64,000 nt of DNA from Ahaetulla prasina (lineage: Eukaryota > Chordata > Lepidosauria > Squamata > Colubridae). The DNA lies in assembly GCF_028640845.1 (NCBI RefSeq), contig NC_080539.1, positions 108,174,554 through 108,238,553 on the forward strand, given 5' to 3'. The translations under genes were made by a program, and so were the position numbers. This document shows, one piece after another, positions 1 to 10,332 of this stretch (positions within the stretch are counted from its first letter, which is position 1; each line of letters begins with the position of its first letter). The notes under the pieces are model-generated. The model saw nothing but the letters and a program-made list of their open reading frames with translations. It was not told where the DNA came from and made no database searches.

Positions 1-2492
1 ACTGGAATGCTGAGTAGGATAATGAGAGCAAGTTAACTGTCAAATTGTCAGATAAAGCACTATTTTATGGTTGTAAATAGAACTCTAATTTTAGTTAGGT
101 ACCTTCTGTGGACAGATTAGTGTACTTTCTGAAGGACTGGACTCATAAATTGCTGCCAGGTTTAATGATTTTCATACAATGGTCATTGCAAAAAATGCCC
201 CTTTCTATTGTTGTACCACCTTTGCTCTGGTTCCTTCTCTTAATACGATTAGATAAAGAATATGTAATATATTCTGAATGTGAAATAACCACAAACACAG
301 CTTTGAAATGATTGGTGTCTCCACACATAATGACCAAATTTCTAAAAGTGTGGCCGATCAATAGTTTAATTCCTTCATTCAGCATTTAGATACAATTCAG
401 AGTACTGGTTTCATTATTTGGAACTCTATAATAAGCAGTTGACTGAAGAAATGCTTCTTCCATATTTTCCACATTGCATCGAGTGTATTGTGTCCTTCAA
501 TTGAAGTTGTAGGTAGATTAAAAAAAAATCTTGTTTCTTAAAAGGGGTAGCAGTCGGGCATGAAAGCTGCCAGACATCCACATCTGAAGGTCCAATTGAA
601 GTGATTTAGTGCTAATCATACCTATGCACAGGAATCCTCTCAACCAATGGTTAGCACCTGCTTTGGGTTACATAAGACTAGAGTCAACAGGTTTCAAGGA
701 GGATTGGACTTAATTTGCTTGTGTCTATGTAAGGATTCTAAACTGATCCTTCTTTTAACTCCACCTGCCAGTTCTGCCACTCCTCCTCCTACAGTAGCAC
801 TATTAATATTTTCTGTGCAATGTTCTTGCAATTTTTTTTTCAGAGTGGTGTTTTTTTCCAGAGGATCCAGTTGTCGTGTATCATTTTTTTCTTATTTTGT
901 TAAACTTTCTACAGGTCTTACCTGTTGTAGAAATAAAATCTACCTAACATACAAATACTTAAAGTAATGCAATAATTTAGACAATCTCTTGAGAAACTCA
1001 TTTAACCAAACGGAAACATAAAGCAACTTGAATTACCATATAATACATTAGGAATTTTAAAACTTTTTCAGGCTGTTAGTTGAAAAATAAAAATATTTAA
1101 CACCTCATCAAGAGGCAACATTCTACTGATGGAAAGTTGGTTACATTTTAATGATTTTCCCCCTTTTGTCAAGTTCAAAGGAAACCTTAGGGTTCCATGG
1201 AGCACTATTTGAAAAATCCTGAAATAGATAATCTGACATTTTCACGCTGAGGTGTAATCTAATTTAATAATACAAGCATTGAAATCTGAGATTTCCTTCC
1301 ACCTTTTTCAGTAGTTTCTAGAAATTCAGTAGTTTATAAAGTGCATCAGTGGAATTAGCTATGCAGGTAGCCAGTTTTATGGACATTAATTTCAGGGAAA
1401 AGACATTCACCTTCTGCACAGAAAAGCTTTCAAGTATTTTTCCATGATTTTGCCCTAACACTAGAAGTTGAGGTAAATTGGCAAAGATTGCTGAAAATTG
1501 CTCATAGCAATCACCCACCTGTTTACAGATTACCAAGGATCAAACGTACAATATAAAAAAAACCCACCTCCCTGAAAATCCCCAAAGCAATTGAAATCAT
1601 TATTAGAACACTCAATGCAAAAATATTTTTGAAGGCACTAATTATTCAAAAACATTAATTTTTAAATTTTAATCTTTAATTTAGGAGGGATTGTGCATTT
1701 CGAAAGTAGCAGTAGTGAGAAAGCCCAAGCTTGAGTCTTCCTTAAATGAACTGCTTGAAATAGAAGTGGGTTTCTTGTGATAATTTTACAATGCAAAAAA
1801 TTAAAGATACTAATTTTTTTTAAAAAAAATCTATTACAATAACTGTATAGTCCAACAAACGATCAATACCAAATCGATTATTAATCATGTTGCAACAGTC
1901 TAGTAGATTAGAGAATTAATTAGAATAGAGTTTGTTCTCCATCTATGATACAGAATCTCATGCCCTTTAGATTTTCTGGACTACAACCCTAGCAATCTAT
2001 TACCATTGTTTCAAATAACTAATTAACTTGCTGATGCAAAAATGGCCAGTCAAGGCCACTATAGGTATAAACATAGCTTTAGTGCAGAATAATCTTCTGT
2101 AATTGCTCAAATGTTAATAAATTGACAGGTCTGCTTTTCCATTTAAGCATAAAGAACAAACAAAAGCATTTTCAAAAAGAAATCCTTTAATGAACTAGCT
2201 GCACAATTAGAATAAGGGAAATTGATCTTAGAATGAAGGTTGCTTTTTTCCCCGCCTTTTGTAACTATATTATGCCACATCTCTTTAAAAGATCATAATG
2301 CCCTTCAGCAATATATCCAGAATAATATTGAAGTAAATAAAATCATCTGATTAGTAAATTAAGGAGAATAAATATGATGTATTTATTACTTTTAAAATAT
2401 CTTAACTTCTTGTTTTATTAAGAATTTTCTAAGGCTAAACAAAAGAAAATATTTTTTTAAAAAATTCAATAAGTATATTTTGTATGATAATG
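1..2492. other. Anonymous intron sequence
   Basis: AT-rich, with no recognised repeat, RNA gene or exon. Short open frames at 108-385 and 647-967 lack splice sites or family motifs and look like chance. Confidence 0.6.
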
Positions 2493-2500
2493 TTCTAGGA

Positions 2501-2622
2501 CAGGGGTGTCAAACTTGTAGCCCCCGAGCCAGATGAGTCATGTGCTGGCCACGCCCACCCTGTTTTAGCGAAGGGGGGAAAGTTGCAATACATCACATGA
2601 CGACATGAGTTTGACATCCCTG
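2501..2622. mobile_element. hAT-type MITE, 122 bp
   Basis: The termini are caggggtgtcaaact and the imperfect inverse agtttgacatccctg. They are flanked by a perfect 8-bp target duplication, ttctagga (2493-2500 and 2623-2630). Eight-base duplications and CAG...CTG ends indicate hAT mobilisation. There is no coding capacity. Confidence 0.88.
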
Positions 2623-2776
2623 TTCTAGGATATTCATATTCCTTTTTCCTGTTGTTTTTATTGAAAAGTTCTGTAAATATAAAAGTATAATTTACAAGTG
2701 ATATAATTTGGGCTTTGATTCTGTTTTCCTGGCTGAAAGAAGGAAAATTGTCATGCAACAATTTTAGCACTTTGAA

Positions 2777-3070
2777 GATCCTCTCTGTGAGAGGTTCTTG
2801 ATGCTCTCTGAGCTTGGTGGTTTTCTTGTAGACATTTCACTATCCAAACATCATCAATAAATAGTAAGAAATGGGGTTTCCTCTCGGTTTATATTCAGGT
2901 GGCTTGCCGTGTCAGTGATGGCGGGAATGGTCCTGTTCTTTTCTTACTTGTTGGGTTAACCCTTACAAGCCCTGATGATATTACCTAGTTTGGAAAATGA
3001 AGTCTTCAAGAAAGCAGCCAAGATCAAAGAGCATCAAGGACCCCTCATTTAAACCCAAAGCTACAAATAT
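2777..3070. mobile_element. Penelope-type inverted terminal module, family B
   Basis: Two inverted arms face each other. The left arm (2777-2852) reads in reverse as the right arm (about 2970-3052), sharing the ...gagcatcaaggacccctc tail. The right arm holds ctgatgatattacc followed by a decayed gaa segment, resembling the CUGAUGA-stem-GAAA order of a hammerhead core. The same family with better preserved arms occurs at 56456-56640, including the shared right flank ctacaaatattttccttta. Inverted pseudo-LTR arrangements are known for Penelope-like elements. The class assignment is inference. Confidence 0.5.
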
Positions 3071-3116
3071 TTTCCTTTATCAATCCTCTCTCTACTTGTG
3101 TTTCTATCCTCTAGTC

Positions 3117-3214
3117 CAGGGGTCTCCAACCTTAGTAACTTTAAGGTTTATGGACTTCAACTCTGGGAGTTGAAGTCCACAAGCCTTAAAAGTTACTAAG
3201 GTTGGAGACCCCTG
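3117..3214. mobile_element. Palindromic hAT-type MITE, 98 bp
   Basis: Almost the whole element is one inverted repeat: caggggtctccaacctta ... taaggttggagacccctg, with internal arms gacttcaact/agttgaagtc. An exact 8-bp target duplication, ctctagtc, flanks it (3109-3116 and 3215-3222). Transcribed, it would form a long hairpin. Confidence 0.9.
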
Positions 3215-3222
3215 CTCTAGTC

Positions 3223-4745
3223 TCTAAAGTAACAGTTACTGTAGTCAAAAACATTGTGAAATGTATGATTGACTTTTCTCTGTCTTACTTGTGGGGGGGG
3301 GACTTAGATATGTTTGATTGAAATGAAAACTTAAATATGAAGTGTAGAAAAGAAACAGAATTGTTATGGTATAATAGCCCTATTAAAAATAATTAACCAG
3401 TAGTCCTAGAGAAAAGAACAGGACTACTGTGCCCCTCTTCCTATGTTGATTGGTTGATTTAGATTTCCCCCCACATCCTTGCATATTCTTCATTTTTTCA
3501 AGAGAAATTCACAAGGGTATTTTAATTGCAGGGATACTTTCATGAGGTAAAACTAGTGCCCCCTACTTTGTTTTGTATCGCAGCCTCTGTATACAAACTA
3601 TATGAATGTATATGTGATTTAGTATACAGTAAAGGTCATCAAAAATGGGTTTTATATCATACATTTGAGTCACTCAGCATAGCCATCCTCAATCATTTAC
3701 AAAAATATTTAAATAGGATTCGTAAATAATCAGCATTTGTCATCATACCAAATTATCATACACCAAGGCATTTCTAACATTTTGTTTGGTATCACAAATT
3801 AAGAACCCAATTTTGCTAATGAAATATTATACATCGTTCTGCTTTGGCCCTTTGATCTGTAATCTGTTTTAAAAAGTAGTTTTGAGCCTACAGTTTATAA
3901 ACGCCACTGGATATAGAAGATCAGAGTAGATATTCACAGGCAGCTGTTTTCTTTGATATTATCACATATTATCTTTTCTTATCAGTCTTTTCATTTTCAT
4001 AAGAATTTTCAGCAGCTGATACAAGGATGTTGGCTGAGACCACAACAGTTGCTGCAAAATTTATGTGATTGAGATATATTGTCCTGAAGCTACATTCTTT
4101 TACAACAGATTGTTTGTACCTGATCTGCATTATTTCCAGTATGGCAGAAAGCAGCTTGTTAAGAAGACCGACAGAATTCTGTATCTTCAATTTTTGCATC
4201 AGTCTTCTCCAAATGCTTTGGGTAGAAATATCGTACTTTCTGTTGGTCTAGAAAGTTAGGGATTTAAAAGTTGCACTTAATACATCTAAAAGAGACCAGG
4301 TTAGGGAAAGCTGATACACACTAGAATTAATCCCAAATTCAGATTTTCATTTCATTCGTTCAGTTCAGTTTATTCAAGATTTTTTCTTCATTGATTCTTT
4401 ATTGATTCTTGAATAATTGAAAATGACCACTAAAATTCAAGTGAAGTTATTGGTTTGTTTTTCTCCAAACCAAGTCTCTTCTGGTTTTACATTTCTGTGG
4501 AAGTTATGCTGCCTTGACAATATGGACTAATTAAAGATATTTCTATTAATGTGCACAATGTCTTCCTTTATGATGGATTGAGACTAAAAACATTAAATGA
4601 AGTCTGTAGTAATGACAATATTAGTGTATTCCATTCTGTATTTCTTTGTAGTTTTTCTGAATGCCGTGTTTAATAATTGGATAGATGGAGGTATTTTTGA
4701 TGCCATGTTATCCTTAATTTGTTCTCTGTTTATTTTGTATATCTC
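3223..4745. other. Anonymous intron sequence
   Basis: No recognised repeat or exon. Overlapping short open frames around 3969-4259 on both strands show no family signature. Confidence 0.55.
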
Positions 4746-4762
4746 CATTTCATACTCTTCTT

Positions 4763-4875
4763 CTTTTTTTTTTATTCAAAAAGTTTTACAGAAAAATTTC
4801 CTTTCCCCCTCCCTCCCCTCCCTTCACAACCCCTCCCCGACTTCCCGGAACGAGCACAAGGTATAGTTAAAAATA
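4763..4875 (-). mobile_element. 5'-truncated L1 3' end
   Basis: A poly(T) tract followed by attcaaaaagtttta is the reverse complement of an L1 3' end with poly(A), matching the 3' end of the larger element at 23031. A 17-bp target duplication (catttcatactcttctt) flanks it at 4746-4762 and 4876-4892. This is a typical target-primed reverse transcription product. Confidence 0.85.
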
Positions 4876-4892
4876 CATTTCATACTCTTCTT

Positions 4893-5293
4893 TAAGTAAC
4901 TGTTAAGATTCATTTCACCTTCTGTTGGCTCAGTTTATGATTTTTCATAGCTTGTTCAGTAATTTTTGCAGCTCTGGTTAACAGATTATAAAGATCTTAG
5001 ACTTTTTTAAAAAAAATGGGCATGGAAATTTGAATTTCTATTATTGTTGATGAACTGTACAAGCTACAGTAATGTTTTATAACTCTTCCTCTTCTACTTC
5101 TATAAGATACTGATAGTATTTGTGGTGCAGATTTAGTTTTTTATTGATATTAACATTTTCTTGGTAAACTCTTAGTGTTTGGGTTTGTTTGTATACGTAT
5201 GTAATCTTTGTGATAATTGTAAATTCTGACAATCATAAACCATTGATAATTATATCACTCTGCCGCTAGTTCTTCCTGAGATTTTATTATATA
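4893..5293. other. Anonymous intron sequence
   Basis: AT-rich; nothing recognised. Confidence 0.55.
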
Positions 5294-5952
5294 CTAGCTG
5301 ATAACCCAGCATTGCCTGGGTATTTATTTATGCCAATCCTGTAGGAATCCTGTTCTTGTAGGAAGAACAACTTCACCTTGAGCCCTGATTTTGTCGAGAA
5401 TTAAATTAGTTATAAATGTTTTCCCTTGCCCCCAGAAGCATCAAGTAAAATGATTTTTGCTAGCTGATCCATTGTTTTGCTAGCTGATCCATAGTCATTT
5501 GGTATGCTTTTGTCTGCGATATATGTACTAAGCTGTTTGATGTTGTAGTTCTTTTCTTGTGTGTAATTTGCGTAAAATATGTCATGTCAGTCTTAGGTGG
5601 TGCAGGCAGGCAGAGTTGCAGTAATGTTTTATCTATCATGGCCATACATTTGTTCTCAAGAATAATCAAAGCCTTGTTAAAAATGTCCAGACCAAACGTA
5701 ATTTCTACTATTGGATTTTCCCCTTACCAGAGGGAGCCCCCTTGTGGATAGTGTGAAGCCGTTACCATGGCAACTCCACTGTGCTGTACAGTAGAAGCCA
5801 TTTTAAGGCACAACAGGCTGTATCTTAACAGAACACACACCCTGAAGGGTGTTAGGGGTGTCTTACTCCCACAGTATTTTTTTTCCAGAGAGTAAGTCAT
5901 CTGTGTACCAAGTTTGGATGAAATTGCATGAGACATTCTAGAGTTATGCTGG
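5294..5952 (-). mobile_element. Helitron (rolling-circle transposon), internally deleted
   Basis: Read on the minus strand, the right end is a 6-bp-stem hairpin (acccag...ctgggt, 5304-5321) followed by six bases and then CTAG (5294-5297) with T next. This is the canonical Helitron 3' terminus and A/T insertion context. Upstream are pieces of a Pif1-family helicase (5381-5669). The 5' portion runs into a (CA/TG)n array at 5953, and no clear 5' TC terminus is visible. Rep/HUH nuclease sequence is absent, so the copy cannot move by itself. Confidence 0.72.
5381..5669 (-). pseudogene. Helitron Pif1-like helicase fragment
   Basis: The fragment begins within a segment typical of Helitron helicases just before the ATPase core (ENKCMAMIDKTLLQLCLPAP). 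After a stop at about 5460 it continues in LLDASGGKGKTFITNLIL at 5455-5390. GGKGKT is a Walker A (P-loop) motif, with the DA(P/S)GG spacing of Pif1-like enzymes. Such helicases unwind DNA during rolling-circle transposition. Everything after Walker A is missing: the frame ends near 5325 and joins the transposon 3' end. A short internal direct repeat (tgctagctgatccat, near 5458-5493) may explain the disrupted frame. It is a remnant and not functional. Confidence 0.72.
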
Positions 5953-5953
5953 A

Positions 5954-5987
<34 letters not shown>

Positions 5988-5990
5988 GTA

Positions 5991-6041
<51 letters not shown>
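5953..6041. repeat. Compound (CA)n-(TG)n microsatellite
   Basis: (AC)n with one interruption, then atatgtatgtatatg, then about 21 TG units. It abuts the Helitron remnant, so it may descend from that element's own simple-repeat end. Confidence 0.95.
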
Positions 6042-6043
<2 letters not shown>

Positions 6044-6175
6044 CTCCATTGACAGAATTCTAATATCTCATAATTTAGCCAATTTAGCCTATTATTATTT
6101 CTTGTCTATGAAATGCTTCTTGTGCTGAGACCTTCCATGTTTTTTAGCACAAACTGGGTTTGTAGCTATTCCATA

Positions 6176-6548
6176 CAGGTAGTCTTCAACTTACAAAAGT
6201 TCATTTACTGACCATTTCAGTGGCATTGAAAAAAGTGACTTATGACTGTTTTTCACACTTATGGTCATTGCAGCATCCCCATAGTCACGTGATCAAAACT
6301 CAAACATTTGGCAACTGACTCATTTATGATGGTTGCAGTGCCCTGGGGTCATGTGATCCCTTTTTGTGACCTTCTGACAAGCAAAATCAATGGGGAAGAG
6401 TCACTTAACAACCATGACAACTGCAGTGATTTACTTAACAACTGTGACAAGAAAGGTTGTAAAATGGGGCAAAACTCACTTAACACAATGTCTCACTTAG
6501 TAACAAAGAGGTTGGACTCAGTTGTGATTGTAAGTTGAGGACTACCTG
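6176..6548. mobile_element. TA-flanked squamate MITE, copy 1
   Basis: A 373-bp element with inverted termini caggtagtcttcaactta and taagttgaggactacctg, flanked by TA on both sides. TA flanks and short inverted termini suggest Tc1/mariner-type mobilisation. It contains the family landmarks gtgacttatgacc, catgtgatc, gcaaaatcaatgggg and aaaatggggcaaaactcact. Nine copies or pieces occur in the window. Confidence 0.88.
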
Positions 6549-6980
6549 TATTCTCAATATGGCATGTCCAACATAATTATTTTTAAAATCAACACTAACC
6601 TTGACTTCTCCATAACACAGTCTGAGGGCTGGAGAGTGACTCCAGCCTGCTCAGCAAATTCAGACCAGAATTTGCTTCTACTATTTGCAGTTTCACTACA
6701 TCAATTTTTCATCAAAGTGTTCTTCTTCTTCTTCCTTGTGGCATTGTTATGCCAATACTACTTAATAAAGCTTTTCTGGATAATAGCAGCCACTCGCTAG
6801 ATTCTAGAATCATTCTCTTGCTAAGGCTGGAAGAAACAATTTGTGAATGAGAGAAAAGCCACATCAAAAGATGCTGACTACCCCAATTTGCTGACAAGAA
6901 ATGATGAATGATGATTTTCTGTTTCAGAGGCTCACTGAAGGAAACTGTAATTTCATCCAAAAGCTGGGTTTTTAAAAACT

Positions 6981-7125
6981 ACTATGTTTCTCCGAAAATA
7001 AGACCCTGTCTTATATTTTTTTTGAACCCTGAAATAAGCGCTCGGCCTTATTGCCATGCGCTCAAAAGCCCGATTGGGCTTATTATCAGGGGATGTCTTA
7101 TTTTGGGGGGTATGAACATCTAATT
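6981..7125. repeat. MITE-like repeat with aaaataagac ends
   Basis: The left end ctccgaaaataagac and right end gtcttattttgggg are inverted. The interior repeats ggcttatt motifs. It ends about 50 bp upstream of PTPRK exon 2. The transposon class is not resolved. Confidence 0.6.
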
Positions 7126-7154
7126 ATATAAGTTGCTTTTTCTTACGTATTGAT

Positions 7155-7172
7155 TTCATTTCTTTCCTTTAG
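7155..7172 (+). other. PTPRK: Splice acceptor of PTPRK intron 1
   Basis: A pyrimidine-rich tract (ttcatttctttccttt) ends in AG at 7171-7172. A second AG follows 3 bp later. The first is preferred because it keeps the phase-1 codon that restores Gly-Gly-Cys at the MAM start. Confidence 0.85.
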
Positions 7173-7295
7173 GAGGTTGCACCTTTGAAGATGGCCCGGG
7201 ACCCTGTGATTATCATCAGGACCCCTATGATGATTTTGATTGGGTACATGTTAGTGCTCAAGAGCCTCATTACCTTCCCCCTGAGATGCCTCTTG
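7173..7295 (+). CDS. PTPRK: PTPRK exon 2 (start of MAM domain)
   Basis: This is an internal coding exon of receptor-type protein tyrosine phosphatase kappa, a type I membrane phosphatase. Its ectodomain (MAM, Ig, fibronectin III repeats) mediates homophilic cell adhesion, and its cytoplasmic part carries two PTP domains. The exon follows a pyrimidine-rich tract and AG (7171-7172) and ends at a consensus donor, g|gtaagt. It is 123 bp, phase 1 at both ends: one base from exon 1 completes a Gly codon, and the reading frame from 7175 is open. It reads GCTFEDGPGPCDYHQDPYDD and then FDWVHVSAQEPHYLPPEMPL. The two cysteines and the aromatic/acidic pattern are the beginning of a MAM domain. The segment WVHVSAQEPHYLPPEMP distinguishes PTPRK from its paralogues PTPRM, PTPRT and PTPRU as I recall them. 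The signal peptide exon lies upstream of the window and the rest of MAM downstream. No start or stop is expected here. Confidence 0.92.
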
Positions 7296-7301
7296 GTAAG
7301 T
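7296..7301 (+). other. PTPRK: Splice donor of PTPRK intron 2
   Basis: The sequence gtaagt directly follows the last exon base. It is a full consensus 5' splice site and leaves a phase-1 exon end. Confidence 0.88.
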
Positions 7302-7499
7302 GTCCAGAGTGTTGGTAAAAACAAGTATTGTGAGATGTGATTGGATGCATGTTTTGTGCCCACAAAATTGAAAACTGTTCCCCAGGGAACAATATAGCAG
7401 ACTGAATGAGGTGGGCATAAGATTTATCTGCATTCTCAAATGAGAGAAGGATTAATGTATTTAACTGGATAGGTTTCTAGATCTAGCTTTACTATAAAT

Positions 7500-7858
7500 C
7501 AGTGGTGAAATCCAATTATTTTTACTACCGGTTCTGTGGGCGTGGCTTGGTGGGCATGGTTGGGGAGGTGGGCGTGGCGAGGTGGGCATGGCAGAGAAAG
7601 GATACTGCAAAATCTCCATTCTCACCCCGCTCCTGTGGGAAGGATATTGCAAAATCTCCATTCCCACCCCACTCCAGGGGAAGGATATTGCAAAATCCCC
7701 ATTCCAACCCCACTCCTGTGGGAAGGATATTGCAAAATCTCCATTTCCTCCCCACTCTGGGGCCAGCCAGAGGTGGTATTTGCCGGTTCTCCAAATTACT
7801 CAAAATTTCCGCTACCGGTTCTCAGGAACCTATCAGAACCTGCTGGATTTCACCCCTG
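7500..7858. mobile_element. hAT-type element with internal minisatellite
   Basis: Termini cagtggtgaaatcca and tggatttcacccctg with an 8-bp target duplication matching 7 of 8 bases (ctataaat 7492-7499, ctttaaat 7859-7866). The inner ends carry accggttctg-type motifs shared with the MITE at 27535. The middle is GC-rich (gtgggcgtggc) followed by a four-unit minisatellite. Confidence 0.82.
7597..7765. repeat. Minisatellite, about 42-bp unit, four units
   Basis: Units carry ggaaggatattgcaaaatc followed by a C-rich stretch (cattcccaccccactcc). Small length changes between units open several overlapping chance frames on both strands. Confidence 0.88.
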
Positions 7859-7866
7859 CTTTAAAT

Positions 7867-8904
7867 ATATGCTTATTGTAACCCACTAACAGAATTGCAG
7901 CAAAAAAAATAATAATAATAACCCAGATCTGTATATACCAGCCCAGACCTTTTAAGCTAGCAGTACACTGAATAAAACAATTGCACTGCATGTTGAGTTC
8001 AGGTTTGTCCTTTCATCATTTTATAAAAGACATTGCAACACTCGGCGGCATAAAGATTCTATTTTTGCACTATAATTTCCATAGTTTCTAAGATTTGTAC
8101 TGAGGTCATGGCTTACATAACCAAAATGAGCAAGACCCAGGTATGGATGGAAAAAGAGGGAAAGTCTCAGCCATGGAAGTTCACTTGGAGACATGGCAGT
8201 CCCTTGCCTCTTGAGCTAACCTACCTCATAGAATTTTGGGAAAAAATTGGGAGAGACAATACTATATATTTTTTCCTTTAGTTTCTGAAAGAAAAATAAC
8301 ATAGAAGTCAAACAAAATGCTTGGCAGAGTATTGACAAGTCATTTGAATTTTGAGTTAGAATACAGTTAAAATTATCTGTTATCTTCAAAGCAGTTAAAA
8401 ACGAAATAATTAAAACTGCTGCCCTCAGAAGCTCACAACAAAAAAAATGTGACTGTAATTTATACTGCACAAACTCCACAGAAATGAAAGAATATGTATG
8501 CTTATATCTGATAGGTAGATTAACTGCAACTCCTAAACTAAGGAGGTGCAAAAGATTTCTGCTGCAAAACAGTTATTTTAAGCGTTGTATTTGTGAAACA
8601 AAACACTGTTTTGACAGTTTGGATTCGAAGTTCAAACAAAGCACACCTTTTTTTGTTCCAAGCATGAAACAAAGCTTAGTTGTTTCAAACAGCATTCTCT
8701 AGATGGCATTCTCTGGATTGTTCTAACTGTTCAGGGCACTGATTGGACTTCTTTTGTGGATTGCTATATGTATTTTTTTTCAAATATTTTCCAGCCAAAT
8801 CTTGTCCTGTTGCAGTTGATTTTGACTGGATGGGGAATGTGGGAGTGGAGTGTTGAGAGGAAAGAAGCAGTTATCTATAGGCTTGGCAGTTTGCCTAGGA
8901 ATCT

Positions 8905-8950
<46 letters not shown>

Positions 8951-9692
8951 GTGCTATATTGAACTTCATACAAATGGATAGATGAGCTGCATCTGTGTTG
9001 TGCTAGGCTTTATTTTACAGGCAAAGGTAATAGGAAGTTCTGCATGCATGATTGTACTCCTTGCTCAGCTGTTGTATTTTAGAAGTACTAAGTACAATGT
9101 TGATTTGGTTGGTTTGCTAAGTTTGTGGGGTTTCTGCACTGTTTGCTTGCTTTTGTGCCCCGTTGGGACTGAACTTCAGTGTGAAGATTCTGTGAATTCA
9201 GGCAGCACGGCCAAACCTTGGCATGTGTGTGTATTCTGTACGTGTTATTCAGTCTTGTTCAAATGTACTACATTCACTTGCATTTAAGAAACATAGCTTG
9301 TTGCACCAAAAAGGGTAACTACAAAGAACAAATACTGTCCCTTTTCCTGAGTTGTATTCAGCATGTAGGCTGCCAAACACTGAAAGCACATTAAATCCAT
9401 CCTGATCTTGCTAAATGGTGTGGCACATTCAGAGGGGGGAAAAAAAACCCAAAACCACCAAGGATTTTTTTAATGTAATGCAGAACGTTAAGATAACCTT
9501 ATAGGGAATATGAGCTAATTGAAAGGGAATGTTAGATAGATTAGGTGCTCTCTTTGTCTTCTAATCTTTTGCCTGAGCAATTCAGAGACTTTGCATAAAT
9601 TGGAAAGCTTGTATCTATTCTTCCTGATAACAGATTGGAAACAGATTTTTCAAAGAGTGAAAGCAAAAGTTCTATTCCCATTGATTCCTAAG
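7867..9692. other. Anonymous intron sequence
   Basis: Contains a short (aat)n run at about 7905 and a (CT)n array at 8909. No exon or transposon recognised. Confidence 0.55.
8909..8947. repeat. (CT)n microsatellite
   Basis: About 19 uninterrupted CT units. Confidence 0.97.
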
Positions 9693-9911
9693 GACTGCGG
9701 CCCCCAACCTTTCTTGCACCAGGGACTGATTTCAGAAGAAAAATTGTCTTCCACGGACTGGGGTGGGGGGTGGGGGAGGGATAGTTTCGTACACAACCTA
9801 GGTCCTGCTCATGCACAAATAAAAGCTTTGCTCGCTTACCTGCCACTTGTGCAGCTGGGTGGCTAATGGGCCGTATTGGTCCATAGGCCATAGCCCAATG
9901 TTGGGGATTCC
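9693..9911. mobile_element. hAT-type MITE, 219 bp
   Basis: A perfect 8-bp target duplication, ttcctaag (9685-9692, 9912-9919). Inner ends cccccaacctttcttgcacc and caatgttggggatt are inverted around ccccaac. The outermost bases are degraded from the usual CAG. Confidence 0.75.
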
Positions 9912-10002
9912 TTCCTAAGTTGATATATTTAAAAGTAGTTTTAAAATGTTTTTAAAAATCTTCCCTTTAAGTCATTTTTTTTTAGTAAGTAGTAGTTAGC
10001 AG

Positions 10003-10332
10003 CGGCTCAGTGGCTAAGACACTGAGCTTGTTGATCAAAAGGTCGGCAGTTTAGCAGTTTGAATCCCTAGTGCCCCGTAATGGGGTGAGCTCCCGTTACT
10101 TGTCCCAGCTTCTGCGAATCTAGCAGTTCGAAAGCACGTAAAAAATGCAAGTAAAACAATAGGGACCATCTTTGGTGGGAAGGTAACAGCGTTCTGTGCG
10201 CCTTTGGTGTTTAGTCATGCCGGCCACATGACCACAGAGACATCTTCGAACAGCGCTGGCTCTTCAGCTTTGAAACGGAGATGAGCCAGTCAGGAGCGAC
10301 TAGCACATATGTGCGAGGGGAACCTTTACCTT
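10003..10332 (+). mobile_element. tRNA-derived squamate SINE, copy 1
   Basis: The head has pol III box A (ggctcagtggctaagac) and box B (gtttgaatccc). The body has the conserved acttgtcccagcttctg and tggtgggaaggtaacagcg segments. The end is gaacctttaccttta, the accttt-type tail of squamate SINEs thought to be mobilised by Bov-B LINEs. A 10-bp target duplication (tagttagcag) flanks it at 9993-10002 and 10333-10342. Confidence 0.9.

Larger units (their letters stand above)
1..7172 (+). other. PTPRK: PTPRK intron 1, 3' part
   Basis: Inferred from the acceptor at 7172; the start lies outside the window. It holds only interspersed repeats and anonymous AT-rich sequence. Intron 1 of PTPRK is known to be very long in other vertebrates. 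Confidence 0.8.

Noticed and set aside
4597..4866. 89-codon hydrophobic ORF resembling a small membrane protein
   Set aside because: Its second half runs into the poly(T) of an L1 insertion, and the first half is AT-rich with no splice or family evidence.
7502..7889. Several overlapping ORFs of about 100 codons on both strands
   Set aside because: All are produced by the C-rich minisatellite inside a hAT element.
10003..10075. Genuine tRNA gene
   Set aside because: Box A and B are present, but as the head of a 330-bp SINE with accttt tail and target duplications.
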